A DNA stretch of 64,000 nt, taken from Sorghum bicolor. Lineage: Eukaryota; Streptophyta; Magnoliopsida; Poales; Poaceae. Below the pieces are notes generated by a model. It did no database searches. It saw only the letters and a list, made by a program, of their open reading frames with translations, and had not been told where the DNA came from. Of this stretch, positions 1 through 10,196 are shown one piece after another (position 1 is the stretch's first letter; every line of letters starts with the position of its first letter). The position numbers and the translations under genes were made by a program. The DNA is taken from NCBI RefSeq assembly GCF_000003195.3, contig NC_012879.2, positions 26,810,949 to 26,874,948 of the forward strand, written 5' to 3'.

Positions 1-2
1 CT

Positions 3-1247
3 GAATTTTCTACTGACCGTCTGCCGGTCAAGAGAGGCGATCCAGGACGCCCCGTCATCCCGATCTCCATCGGCATGGTGGACGTTCCAGAAGCACTCTG
101 TGACTTTGGCTCTAGCGTCAACATTATACCCAGGGTACTCTATGAGAAATTCTTTACATATCCTTTATTAGAAACAACCATGTGTTTGCAGTTTGCAGAT
201 CAGACGATAACTTTTCCAAAAGGAATAGTGAGGAACCTTTGTGTCCGAGTTGGTACTTTATATACCCCAGCAGACTTCATAGTGGTTGAGACCGGAAATG
301 ATGAGAGAGCACCTATCATCCTAGGAAGGCCATTTTTGAACACCACGGGAGCTATCATCTACGCTAGTGCTGCCAAGATCAGTTTCCACGTCAAAGGGAA
401 GAAGGAGACATTTTTCTTCAAGAACAAGACTACACAAATTCCAGATCAATCCAGACATAAATCAGGGAAGAGGACCAACAGGAGGAACAGGAACAAGCAA
501 GTGTGGACCGAGTCAGCTAAGATGGTCACTGTATTCCATGGAGGCCAAGATCACCAACTTAAGTCACCGTTTTTGACCAAGAAGGACGACCCAGGAATGC
601 CAAGAATCTACTGCTCCATAAATGGATATAACTTCTACAAGACGATTTGCGACACCGGATCGGGCGTCAACATAATGGCCGCAGTCACTTATCGGCTCTT
701 GTTCGGGACCATGCCACTAAGACTAACATACATTCAGCTCCAGATGGCAGATCAGACATTTCGAGAAGTTCAAGGAATAGTATCTGATGTCCCAGTCAAA
801 ATAGACGATCACTTTGTCTACACAGACTTTCAAGTTATTGACATGGGAGAAGACGAGTACGATCCACCCATCATCCTTGGAAGACCGTTCCTCAACACCG
901 TTAAAGCAATTATCTACATTGGAACTGGAGAAGTCCATATGCACTTCCCCTCAGAGAAGGTACGCCGTTATTTTACAGACCCTAACTATATCATTGAAGA
1001 ATCTAAGCAGGTCAGAAAGAGACGCAACCGCAACCAGAGGAGGCAGATCATCAAGGACGGATGGGCAGACTGTGAAGGAGAAGTTGTAAGGGAAGTTGTA
1101 AGGTCAGAAGACGTAGAGTTTAAACAGAATTATCCAGAGGAGATTGAAGCACCGAGTCAGGTATGGAAAATGAAGATAACTATACATGAAGAGGAGGCGC
1201 TACCGGAAGTACCGGCTTCGCCACCCAACGAACCTCAGAACAATTAA
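3..1247 (+). CDS. Gag-protease polyprotein, C-terminal part with two retropepsin-like domains (5' partial)
   Basis: The frame is open from the first bases of the window to the TAA at 1245-1247, so the start lies upstream. Two aspartic-protease-like domains are visible. The first has the active-site motif CDFGSS near 108-125 and ILGRPFL near 318-340. The second has CDTGSG near 650-667 and ILGRPFL near 873-893. Each is followed by an Arg/Lys/Asn-rich basic stretch. A 12-bp tandem duplication (GAAGTTGTAAGG twice, about 1079-1102) adds four residues compared with copy H. The protein would process Gag. The retropepsin assignment is firm; that both domains are active is not shown. Confidence 0.9.
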   Translation, partial: EFSTDRLPVKRGDPGRPVIPISIGMVDVPEALCDFGSSVNIIPRVLYEKFFTYPLLETTMCLQFADQTITFPKGIVRNLCVRVGTLYTPADFIVVETGNDERAPIILGRPFLNTTGAIIYASAAKISFHVKGKKETFFFKNKTTQIPDQSRHKSGKRTNRRNRNKQVWTESAKMVTVFHGGQDHQLKSPFLTKKDDPGMPRIYCSINGYNFYKTICDTGSGVNIMAAVTYRLLFGTMPLRLTYIQLQMADQTFREVQGIVSDVPVKIDDHFVYTDFQVIDMGEDEYDPPIILGRPFLNTVKAIIYIGTGEVHMHFPSEKVRRYFTDPNYIIEESKQVRKRRNRNQRRQIIKDGWADCEGEVVREVVRSEDVEFKQNYPEEIEAPSQVWKMKITIHEEEALPEVPASPPNEPQNN

Positions 1248-1744
1248 GAAAATGGAGAGTCCCGTTCGGAGGACTTAAAAACACCGAACGCCTTGCCAAG
1301 AGGTAAACTTGGTAGTTATCTTTTCCCTTTCAAATTATTCCAACTAGTTTACTTAGTTAATCATGTTCGTGCTATTCTAAAAAGAAAATAAAAAAAAAAT
1401 ATATGAAAAACAGTAAGCCCCATGTGAGTATACGAGTGGCATAAAACCCATAAGTACATTCACTGTGGTGGCATAAAAACAAAAATAAATATTTTTTCTG
1501 CTTTATAAAAACAAAAATATAAAAAGTAACAATTATTAAGGAGTCTCAACATGATAAGGGCTTGATATTTATGCTAACACTTAATCAGTTCCACAAGCTA
1601 TGTTGTCTATTTGAGCTCCACAGAATTTAAGAATCAAGAAGACTCGCAGACGGAGGACATTCTAATCGCTGTCAGAATGCTGCTGACTTTCAAATACACC
1701 TCTGCCACCTGCTAGCTACATCAAGAGAAATTACGTCAAAATTC

Positions 1745-1770
1745 AGCTTGGGGGAGAGCACCCCCATTTA
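1745..1770 (+). other. Internal polypurine-tract-like motif with GC stem-loop
   Basis: AGCTTGGGGGAG is the same core as the real 3' polypurine tract at 3421-3433 but lies about 1.7 kb upstream. The run of five Gs is followed by a run of five Cs after AGAGCA, giving a potential six-pair stem (TGGGGG/CCCCCA). The motif recurs at 29574 (B), 57282 (H), the complement of 49949-49960 (G), and at 17313 and 19759 in E. Confidence 0.6.
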
Positions 1771-2602
1771 TCCCGATAAGTATATCTATCTATCTTTATA
1801 CTTATATTATTTTAGAATATTAAAATACACATAAACTATGGGAAAACCAAATAAAGATTTTATGCTTATATATGTCTTTTGCTTAGTGTGTTTAACAAAT
1901 AAATAAAGTGGCTATGCTAATCTGTATCTAAACAAAAACTTAAGCATGGATATGATGAATAGTTGCTCTGCCTAATTTGCACATTCTAAGTTCTCTCTCA
2001 AGTTTAGATATAACTGTTATAATTTAAAGCTTGCCCTAGACCTAAACTTGTGGGATGAAAACTTGATCTGATGTCTAAGTTGTTAACGGATACGATATAG
2101 GAAGGTTGAGCTGCTGTTTATCTGTTCCTAGAGATGCTAGAATTCTGGAGAATTTTATCTTTGAAAATCTTTAAAATGTTGCATGATGAGTTCCTGTATG
2201 ATGAGAGCTTAAATTCCTACCACAGCCATATATACATGCTTGCTAGACTTTGAGCCACACATTTATTATTTACTGCTTATGAGCATTGAGTGTGGTCAAG
2301 CTGTGTAGACCCTTAGGAGCTTGTCATGTGGTTAAATCAAGATTTCACTTGCACGTTCACTCATATATGCTACTTCTACTCCAGAAGTACCATCCACATA
2401 TATCCATCCATTTCCATCTCCAGAATCACCCAAAAATATTCTGCTCCTAATCCGGGAGAGAATAACCAAAAATATTTCTGTTTCCCCTTGTGAAATAAAT
2501 GCTCAAGTTATCTTGTTACTACCACTTGCTATATTATCTCAAGAGATGAGTGCTCTAAAAAAAAGAGAAGAAAATAAAAAAAATATACGAGGAAATAAAA
2601 AG

Positions 2603-2669
2603 GAGCAAGTGCTCGGAACCTCGAAAGAAAAGGAAGAGTGAGACGAGAGGTAAAAATGGACAAGTGTCC
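2603..2669 (+). other. Two short palindromes (possible RNA hairpins) in copy A
   Basis: GAGCAAGTGCTC (2603-2614) and GGACAAGTGTCC (2658-2669) are perfect five-base inverted repeats around a central AG. Counterparts in the other copies, some with compensatory changes, are described under the E and G entries. Confidence 0.5.
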
Positions 2670-3420
2670 GACAGTAGAATTAGGGGTGCGAGAACCCACC
2701 TGAGAGACAAGAAAAATAAGAGCATCTCATTCTCCTCATAAAGTTTCAAAAGCAAGGAAGGTATGTATCCCCTCAAAAGAGCAAAGTAGAATTAGACTTC
2801 CACCACCATTGTTTTCACCATTGTTATCACCATCATCACCATACACCATTCATTCGCCACACATGCACATCTTGATTTGACTTATTGATTTGTTTCTTTG
2901 GATCCATGGTTTGACTATACAATAAATGTCTTGTAAGTATGTATATTTTATCTCCCATCTATGAGCTCCAGATATTAAAGCCTTATTAGGGTAGGGTGAG
3001 AGAGAAGGCAATGTCACTATGCCTTATACCACAAATACTACATATCTTGAGAGAAGGCATATACCATCAATGCCTTGGTAAGGATCCAAAAATACCACAA
3101 AAGAGAGACCTGAGAGAATCATACAAGGAATCTCTGAGTTTTATTTGAAAATCTGTAAAAACCCCAGAGCTATAGCTGATCAAGAATAAGAGACATGGCA
3201 CTTGGCTAGACTGTTCTGTCTTTTAACCACTCAAGACGGAAGTGACAGTTACAAGTCCCATGGTGGAGGTAAAGTAAGTAAGTTTTAAGTCTTGATAGTT
3301 TACTCTAACACAGAGATGAGATCTTATTTAAAAGCATGTGTACCGTCTATTTTTTAAAAATATTGCAACAACTTATGATCCATAGCTGAGTCTATCCTTG
3401 CTCAGGGACGAGCAAGAGGT

Positions 3421-3433
3421 AAGCTTGGGGGAG
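3421..3433 (+). other. Polypurine tract of copy A
   Basis: AAGCTTGGGGGAG lies two bases before the LTR start at 3436, the expected position of the plus-strand primer. The same sequence precedes the 3' LTRs of B, E, G and H. Confidence 0.85.
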
Positions 3434-3435
3434 TT

Positions 3436-5021
3436 TGTTGACGGTCCTTAAGTATCAAATTTAATTATCAAATAAACAAAGAAAAGGATCCAAATGAAAT
3501 CAAGATCCACACTTAGGGTTTTATCTGACAGAATTCCACGAGTTTTGGTGTTTGTCTATTTCTGCAGGGGGTTATCAGGAAATACGGAAGAAAGGCGTAC
3601 ATGTCGGGATTACATAGAGATATTAACGTGCTGCGCAATTAACTTACATCTAGAAGACTCTAGAAGCCACGAGACTGAAGCGGAGGCGAAACGGGGCCAG
3701 AGGCAGGGCGCCCGCCCTGTTCCCCTGGGCGCCCGCCCTCTCCAGGAGTCCAATCAGGACTCTGCTTCGCGGGAGATCTCCACCGACCTAAAGGATGAAT
3801 CTAAACCATACAATCTATGTCGGTTTGATCCAAGGGCCCATATTCACTTGAAGGGACTATAAAACCAGACCCCTTGGCCCCTGGAGGAGAGAGCCTCTCA
3901 ACCCTAATTCATTGTTCCATCAAGGGAGAAGAAGCCTCTGATCAAGATTAGAGCCACCACATCAATTAGATATCTAGATTAGCATAGCTACATAGGATTA
4001 GAACTAGAAGGAGTCAATCTTCGATTGGTTTCCGGATCTGTCAAGAGGATTCTTGGTAATTCTCTAATTGTGCTTCTAATTGCTTTCTAATTATCTTTGA
4101 TCTTCAATATTATGAATATGACTTTGTTCTACTTCAATATATTGCTTATGACTTTGCTCTACTTGCTTATATTCAAGATTATATTGTTCTTAGTTTATCA
4201 TAGTTATGTACTTGGCTTAGTTAGATTGGATCTATATACATGCTTAGGATCGTATAGCGTTTATCCATCGGATCCATGGGTAAATGATAGATATTGTGTA
4301 GGCGTGGTGCTTATACCGTATTCTTATATAGTCCCCCTCTCGTGTATTGGGCTGGCAGAGCAACATTATTACAGGGGAGTGATTGCTATGTTTCTCATAT
4401 TCCTTGCTAATATCACTATGCATGGGCGTAGTCTTGTCTCGCAATGATTGCTAAGTATGCTTGCACTAACTATGATATGCTAGACTATATAGTTGAGAAT
4501 AACTTAGGGAATATTCTTGTAGTTCGTTCTAATACCGTGCTAATGACTTTCTAGAGTATCTAATTGAGGTGCTTATCATATTTATTATGTGGCTAGATCA
4601 GATTAGTTATCCTTGTCACTATTATTACTTCATATATCTTTTATGTGACACTCATCCCTATATGAAGAATTAGATATAATGTTCTCAATTATACATGCTA
4701 CGATAGATACTCAATCTCATATTCTATTCTGTAATCATTAGTGATGATTGCTAATCCCTTCCCAGTGGTAAAAATATAAATAACGATACCTGGAATACTT
4801 CCCGGTTAAAATGCTGCATCGGTATTAATCTGTGCGCTTGTAGATCCAATTTATTATTTATTTAGAAGAGCAATTGCATATTTCAATACCGCTTCTCTTA
4901 TATCATGCTGGGGATGACAACTTGGCTTAAGTGGTGTGAGGGATAGGTTTGGCATTTTTGGCACCGTTGCTAGATTTAGAACTTAGTCTACTTTTAGTAA
5001 TGATGTTAAGAATACCCAACA
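3436..5021 (+). repeat. 3' LTR of copy A (1586 bp)
   Basis: The LTR starts TGTTGACGGTCC and ends ACCCAACA. It is 66 bp shorter than the 1652-bp LTRs of B because of one deletion at about 4320, between GTATT and CTTATATAG. That deletion removes most of a block that is otherwise conserved even in the LTR of element E. A decayed primer-binding-site copy (GGCACCGTTGCTAG) sits near 4960-4975, inside the LTR. Confidence 0.92.
3858..3864 (+). promoter_or_regulatory. LTR TATA box (copy A)
   Basis: TATAAAA occurs in the context GGGACTATAAAACCAGACC about 420 bp into the LTR and is present at the matching place in all family-1 and E LTRs. It is the likely promoter TATA at the U3/R junction. Confidence 0.7.
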
Positions 5022-5570
5022 ATCACCACTCCTAAACTAGGCAACATGCTTCATTTAAGAGATGTATGAAATGACTCAAAACCTAAATATATACTATAAC
5101 AAACAAAGGTAGCATGAGAGCATAATAGATGTTTTACTCAAATAGTGATGATAGAGCATGATTATTGTTTAGCAAATTGAGCATATCATATAGGTAGGGA
5201 CAACCAAGATGATGTAGCAACATGAAAAAGATGTATCTATGGAAGCATATCCCCCAAGCTTGACTTTTGCAACAATCAAGATTGGATGAAAGTAATTCAA
5301 TGTTGCATAATGATTCGTTAGACATACCTTGCATTTGTTACTCCTTCGATCTTTTCCTCCAAACCTGGAAGGTTAGTGACAAGAATACCCGAAGGAATAT
5401 TTTCATAATTATAATGCTATGCTCAATTAACAAGGGTAGCATAGTAGAAAGATGAACACTCATGTCATGGCCTAAATAGTCCTTGTTTTAGGACACAAAG
5501 CTTGTCCTTGGGAAACCTTCAAGATTTGGTTTGGCGAAGTGGTTTCCCTTCCAATACCACTCTAAGTGTA

Positions 5571-5897
5571 TTATTCACCACACCGAGATCTACAATATTT
5601 ATGGTAAAGATATGTGTCTACAACCACCCTTTCAAAAACTTTAGGAACAAGGAGCATGAGGGGGTTGAAGATCTCATGTGGGGCAATGTTAGAGAGATTA
5701 AGTGAATCAGGAGATTTTTCATATGAGCAAGGGACAGATGGGGTGTTGATGAAGTCTCTTCCAAGCTCATTGAAGTCTCCATCATTTTCTACTTGCAAGA
5801 GTGACTCGACATGTATGTCCAAAAATTCCCTTGGGTCATCTCTTGAATTGATCTTATCTAATGCCTTGTCCATCCATTCAATGGCAATACCATATAG
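5571..5897 (-). pseudogene. Eroded ORF of unknown function from a grass repeat
   Basis: The clearest frame is 100 codons (5571-5873), and a readable but interrupted extension continues upstream on the minus strand (…IAIEWMDKALDKI). It includes the stretches DPREFLDIHVESLLQ, GDFNELGRDFINTPS and KVFERVVVDTYLYHKYCRSR. I recognise this style of sequence as common in grass repeat-derived predicted proteins but cannot name a domain. No signal peptide or membrane segment is visible. It is probably the downstream part of a retrotransposon ORF rather than a host gene. Confidence 0.35.
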
Positions 5898-6115
5898 GTT
5901 TTTAATGCTCTCTAGCCATGGAAGTTGCGCTCCTCAATCTTCTGTATGGCCTTGATGATTCCTATGCATGGGATATCTAGATGGATTTCTAGAATCATCA
6001 GGTGGTTTTGGAGAAAGAGCATAGAATAAGCCATAGTGATCAAGGATGGGGTTAGAGATGTGTTCATATTCAATATCTAAAGTTGCCATAGAAGGGGAGA
6101 GGATAAGAGTGGCTT

Positions 6116-6436
6116 CTAGATGGCTTCCTCTCCTTCTATGGCATCATTTGACATGCCATCCTTGAGTCTTTCTAATTGTCCTTCAAAGGGATTGGTTTTG
6201 AAAAGCTTTCTAAGAGATCTCTTTTGAAGATTCAAACTATAAGCACTAAAAGATCTCATATGAAGCTGGAAGTTTAAACTCCTCCCAAAATCTTTTTGAT
6301 GGCAAATTTGGAGTACTACTGGTTTGGCATGGATAGCTGAATCATCGAATTGGAATGTTTGCAAAGTGCCTACAAAAACATCCTCTTCTAGTTTGGGGGA
6401 TGATTCCTTCTCTATCTCTAGGATTTTATAATGCAA
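6116..6436 (-). pseudogene. Short unknown ORF in the same minus-strand remnant
   Basis: A 106-codon frame on the same strand as, and upstream of, the 5571-5897 remnant. It is rich in Glu/Lys/Leu with no recognised motif. It is cut close to the LTR of D at 6464, so it may be the broken middle of the same ancient ORF. It could also be a chance frame. Confidence 0.2.
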
Positions 6437-6463
6437 GGAGTGTGTCCACTCATAAGGACAAAC

Positions 6464-7881
6464 TGAAAGGTCCTAATATGGCTAGAGGGGTGAATAGCCT
6501 ATTAAAAAATTCTACAAACTCACTAGACCAAGAGGTTAGTAAATAAAAAAGCAAAGCTTTTTGCTCTAGCTCTAAAGGAGTGTTTGCAAGCCACCTATCT
6601 AATAATTCTAGTTCATATGATCACTAGGCATACAAGAGCTATGTTGCTACAAAGCTACACTAGTGAACTATGTTACACAAGGCAAGACTAGCAACTAAAC
6701 TAGTTACACTACGATGCAGTAAGTAAAAGGAGAGAAAGAGATATTTATACCGCCGTGTATGAGATGAACCAATCACCAATATATGAAGAATCAAGCACCG
6801 GGAGAATGTCAATCAAACACAATTGAGACACCGATGTTTCTCCCTAGGTTCACATGCTTGTTGGCACGCTACATCCCCGTTGTGTCGACAAAGACTTGGT
6901 GGTTTGGTGGCTAAGAGGTGTAGCATGAACCTTGTCCTCACTAAGACACCGAAAGAACCTACCCACAAATGATGTAGCTTAATGACATGCGCAATCCACT
7001 AAAGTTGCCTTTGGCTCTCTACCGACGTAGGCACCAAACCCCTCACAATCACCGAGAGATGGCCACGAACAATGACCAACTTGTGCCAATGCTCCTCCGC
7101 TACTCCATGCCATCTAGCTGGCGGCAATCACCAAGAGTAACAAGAAAACCACAGCCCAATCAATCCCTAAGTGCCACTAGATGTAATCAATCAAGCAAAT
7201 GCACTTGGAAACACACCCAATCTCACAAAGATGGTTAATCTATGAAGGAGATGGGTGGGAGGTGTTTGCTTTGGCTCACAAGGATGTCAAGTATGCTAGA
7301 ATGCTAAGGGAGTGAGCCCCAAGCCAACCAACACGTATTTATAAGCCCCTCAAACAAATAGAGTTGTTGGCTCTATCATTGGGCAAAAGACAGGACCACC
7401 GGACGCTCAAGCAGGTGCCACCAGACGCTCAACCCATGCATCCGGTGCTCCAGATGCGGCCACGTGTTTGCTACTTGAACCTCACGTGTTGAACTCTAAT
7501 GGTCATATTTGAACCACCGAATGCAGTCAAGTAGATATCGGACGCGTCCGGTGCACACCGGTCATGTACGTAGAGAGGTTTGCAAAAACGCAGGAGCACT
7601 AGACTCACACCACCGAACGCTCCCTAAGCGTCTAGTGCTTTCAGTCAGAAACACCTACTGAAGACAAGTCACACCGGATGCATGAACAGGGTCTAGCCTG
7701 CGTCCAGTGCTGAGCGTCCGATGCTCTACCCTAACATCGCTAGATACTGATAGCACACCGGACACGCAGGCTCATCGTCTGGTGCCTGCGAACTGAGCAT
7801 CCGGTGAGTGTTCTTTCAGAGAGAAACACTCCAGTGACTTCTCCAAACTTTCCACCGGCGCAATAGAAAATATGCATTTCA
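6464..7881 (-). repeat. Probable 3' LTR of Copia element D (about 1418 bp)
   Basis: The left edge reads TGAAAGGTCCTAATATGG, a terminus I associate with SIRE/Maximus-like LTRs, and the right edge reads ATGCATTTCA, giving TGAAA/TTTCA ends. The adjacent internal sequence TTTTGGTAATTGATGACAA, read in reverse, resembles the end of SIRE-type internal regions. No purine tract abuts the boundary, so that edge is uncertain. The second LTR is absent, so no target duplication can be checked. Confidence 0.55.
7385..7810. repeat. Degenerate CCGG-rich short repeats inside the D LTR
   Basis: The segment contains many variants of ACCGGACGCTC, CATCCGGTGC and GCGTCCGGTG in both orientations, spaced irregularly. 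It stands out from the AT-rich flanks in GC and CpG content. It is likely part of the LTR promoter region (U3 on the minus strand). Confidence 0.5.
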
Positions 7882-8942
7882 TTTTGGTAATTGATGACAA
7901 CCCTTTTACAAAGACTTTCAATAGAAATTTGAAAGCAATTGCTCCCCCTACATATGTGCTAAGAGTTTGGATTTGAAAGCTTGCACATATTGCTTGAATA
8001 GAAAATATAGGAGTCAATTTCTACCAAGTGATGCTAAGGTGTAAAGAATGGACCTTTAAAGCATGATACCAATCGGAGTTGCCAATATACATCATCCTTA
8101 GCACCATTAGTAACTAGACATTCACAAAACTAGAACACCCGGTGAGATCAACATTATAAACAAGGTTCTAGTACCACTTGTGAAACAACCAAAAGTCTAG
8201 TTACACTACCTATGCATGCTAGTTTTTCATTGTATCAATCAAACCTACAACTAGCATACACCACACAAGCAAGGTATTGGAGAGAAAACTTCTAAAGCTA
8301 ATGCAAATGCAAGCAAGCATATATAATGCGCATTCAAATGCAACATACAAGTTTATGAGCTTGCTCCCCCAACTTGTGTGCGCAAAGTTTTTAATTGATC
8401 CCCTTCTTTTATCACTTTTACTCCCCTATCTTTGTACTTCTTTGTAATTTCTCTCCCCCTTTAGTAAATATTTGGGAAATCCTCTCCCCCTTTGTCATTA
8501 ATGACCATAAAAGGTGAGCTCAAATTTTAGATAGGTTAGTGAGAAACCATGTGAAGTGAGATTATTTTACCAAATTAGTCCAATCTAGATTACTTGCCTA
8601 AGATATTTAACTCGATTTGATCCAAGTACAAGCTTTTTCACACCTCCAAATAAGGGTTATCTTGTACCATCTTGAGTTAAACACTTATAGCTCATATTCT
8701 GGATCAAACACTAGGGTTGCAAGCCGAAAAACATGTCATATGCTACCGCTAGATCAAGTCAAGCATAGAAGCAATAGTGGTACCATACAAGAATCAAATT
8801 CATTTGATTTGCCTGAATGAGCCTAAGACATGTAAGGAATAACTAGATGCACTAAGCAAGTCCTTAGCATAGGATGAATGACATGCCAAACAATTTTACC
8901 TTCCTTTACTCAAAGGAGAGGCATGTCATATAATGGAGTGCA
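7882..8942 (-). other. 3' untranslated region of Copia element D
   Basis: About 1.06 kb separates the RNase H stop codon from the LTR. On the minus strand it holds several purine-rich runs (complements of TCTCTCCCCCTTT at about 8452, CTCTCCCCCTTTG at about 8482, GCTCCCCCAAC at about 8362 and GCTCCCCCTAC at about 7941). Such repeated GGGGGAG runs are typical of the SIRE-type 3' region. No long frame is present. Confidence 0.55.
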
Positions 8943-10191
8943 TCAACTCATATTTGAGACAAGTATGTTCAATTCATTCCTTAGCTTGCAAAACCTCTTC
9001 TCATCAAGTGGCTTGGTGAATATATCGACAAGTTGATCATCAGTCCCTATACTCTCAATGCAAATGTCCCCTTTTTGTTGATGATCTCTTATGAAATGAT
9101 GGCGGACATCTATATGCTTTGTTCTTGAGTGTTGAACCGGATTGTTGGTGAGCTTCACGGCACTTTCATTGTCACATAGCAATGACACTTGTTTGAAAAT
9201 TATTCCAAAGTCCTTTAACATTGCCTTCATCCATAGGATTTGTGCACAACAACTACCGGCCACAATGTATTCTGCTATGGCGGTTGATAGTGCAACACTA
9301 TTTTGTTTCTTGGATGACCATGAAACAAGTGATCTTCCCAATAGTTGACATGTGCCCAATGTGCTTCTTCTTTCAACTTTGCATCCCACATAGTCCGAAT
9401 TGGAATACCATAAACCAACATTTTGTGTATGCTTCAAGTACCTCAATATTCCCTTTGTTTCCTTCCAATGACTTTCTATTGGTGAGGCTTGAAATCTTGC
9501 ACACATGCATACACTAAACATGACATCAAGTCTGGTCACATAGAGTAGGCTTCCAATCATAGACCGATACAACTTTTGGTCCACCATATTTCCACTTGTG
9601 TCACTATCTAAGCTTCCATTTGCTCCCATTAGAGTGCTAATTGATTTTGTATCACCCATACCAAACTTCTTGAGCATGTCTTTTATGTACTTTCCTTGAC
9701 TCACAAATGTGTCATTCTTCAATTGCTTGATTTGAAGACCAAGGAAGTAACTAAGCTCTCAAATCATTGACATCTCAAATTCATGAGCCATCATGTTTCC
9801 AAACTCTTCACAAAATTCTTGGTTCGTTGATCCAAATATGATATCATCAACATATATTTGCAACAGAAACATGTCCTTTGCCAATCTTCTTGGTGAAGAG
9901 ATTGGTGTCAACCTTGCCCATCTTGAAACCTTTAGAGAGTAAGAAATCTCTCAGTCTCTCATACCATGCTCTAGGTGTTTGCTTCAAACCATACAATGCA
10001 TTTCTTACCTTGAAAATATGGTTGGGTTCCTTGTCATCTTCAAAACCGAGAGGTTGCTCAACATAGACTTCTTCATTGATATAGCCATTGAGAAATGCAC
10101 TCCTCACATCCATTTGATATAACTTGATATTATGTGCACGAGCATAGGCTAACAAGATCCTAATTTCCTCCAATCTTGCAACCGGGGCATA
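8943..10191 (-). pseudogene. Copia reverse transcriptase (C-terminal part) and RNase H, broken
   Basis: The minus-strand frame 10173-9847 contains MDVRSAFLNGYINEEVYVEQP and NALYGLKQTPRAWYERL, conserved RT blocks. A frameshift near 9875 precedes the catalytic YVDDIIFGS (about 9850-9830), and a TGA at 9759-9761 interrupts the next frame. The 9722-8943 frame has SMIGSLLYVTRLD, RNase H blocks (LGRSLVSWSSKKQ, LCDNESAVKLTNNP, RTKHIDVRHHFIRD) and the terminal FTKPLDEKRF. The upstream RT part lies at 42135-42341, on the far side of element C. The enzyme cannot be functional. Confidence 0.9.
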
Positions 10192-10196
10192 TGTTT

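Larger units (their letters stand above)
1248..3420 (+). other. 3' noncoding region of copy A
   Basis: No long frame is present. The stretch is AT-rich and collinear with 29069-31238 (B), 56784-58923 (H) and the complement of 48310-50462 (G). It holds a second polypurine-like motif at 1745-1756 and two short palindromes near 2603-2669. The related region of element E carries an Athila ORF-1-like gene upstream of the equivalent polypurine motif; here that gene is absent. Confidence 0.75.
1..5021 (+). mobile_element. Family-1 non-autonomous Gypsy-type LTR retrotransposon, copy A (5' part outside window)
   Basis: The window opens inside the gag-protease frame of this copy. The frame ends at 1247, is followed by about 2.2 kb of noncoding sequence, a polypurine tract at 3421-3433 and a 3' LTR at 3436-5021 that starts TGTTGACGG and ends ACCCAACA. 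The layout matches full copies B (24611-32905) and H (52326-60562). No RT, RNase H or integrase lies between protease and 3' LTR, so the element is non-autonomous. The 5' LTR is outside the window, so the target duplication (expected to match ATCAC at 5022-5026) cannot be tested. Confidence 0.93.
5022..6463 (-). mobile_element. Eroded minus-strand retrotransposon remnant
   Basis: This stretch lies between the 3' LTR of copy A and the LTR of Copia element D. On the minus strand it contains two eroded frames (5571-5873 and 6116-6436) and, at 5251-5262, the complement of CAAGCTTGGGGG, the polypurine core used by the Athila-like elements in this window. That suggests an old Gypsy element in minus orientation. 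No LTR boundary is recognisable. Confidence 0.45.

Noticed and set aside
723..944. Minus-strand frames opposite the protease domains (also near 28551-28778, 56265-56492, and on the other strand at 50754-51134)
   Set aside because: They are antisense shadows of the conserved protease coding sequence.
5571..5897. Host protein-coding gene
   Set aside because: It is short and interrupted upstream, sits among retrotransposon remnants, and a polypurine-like motif of the Athila type lies downstream on the same strand.
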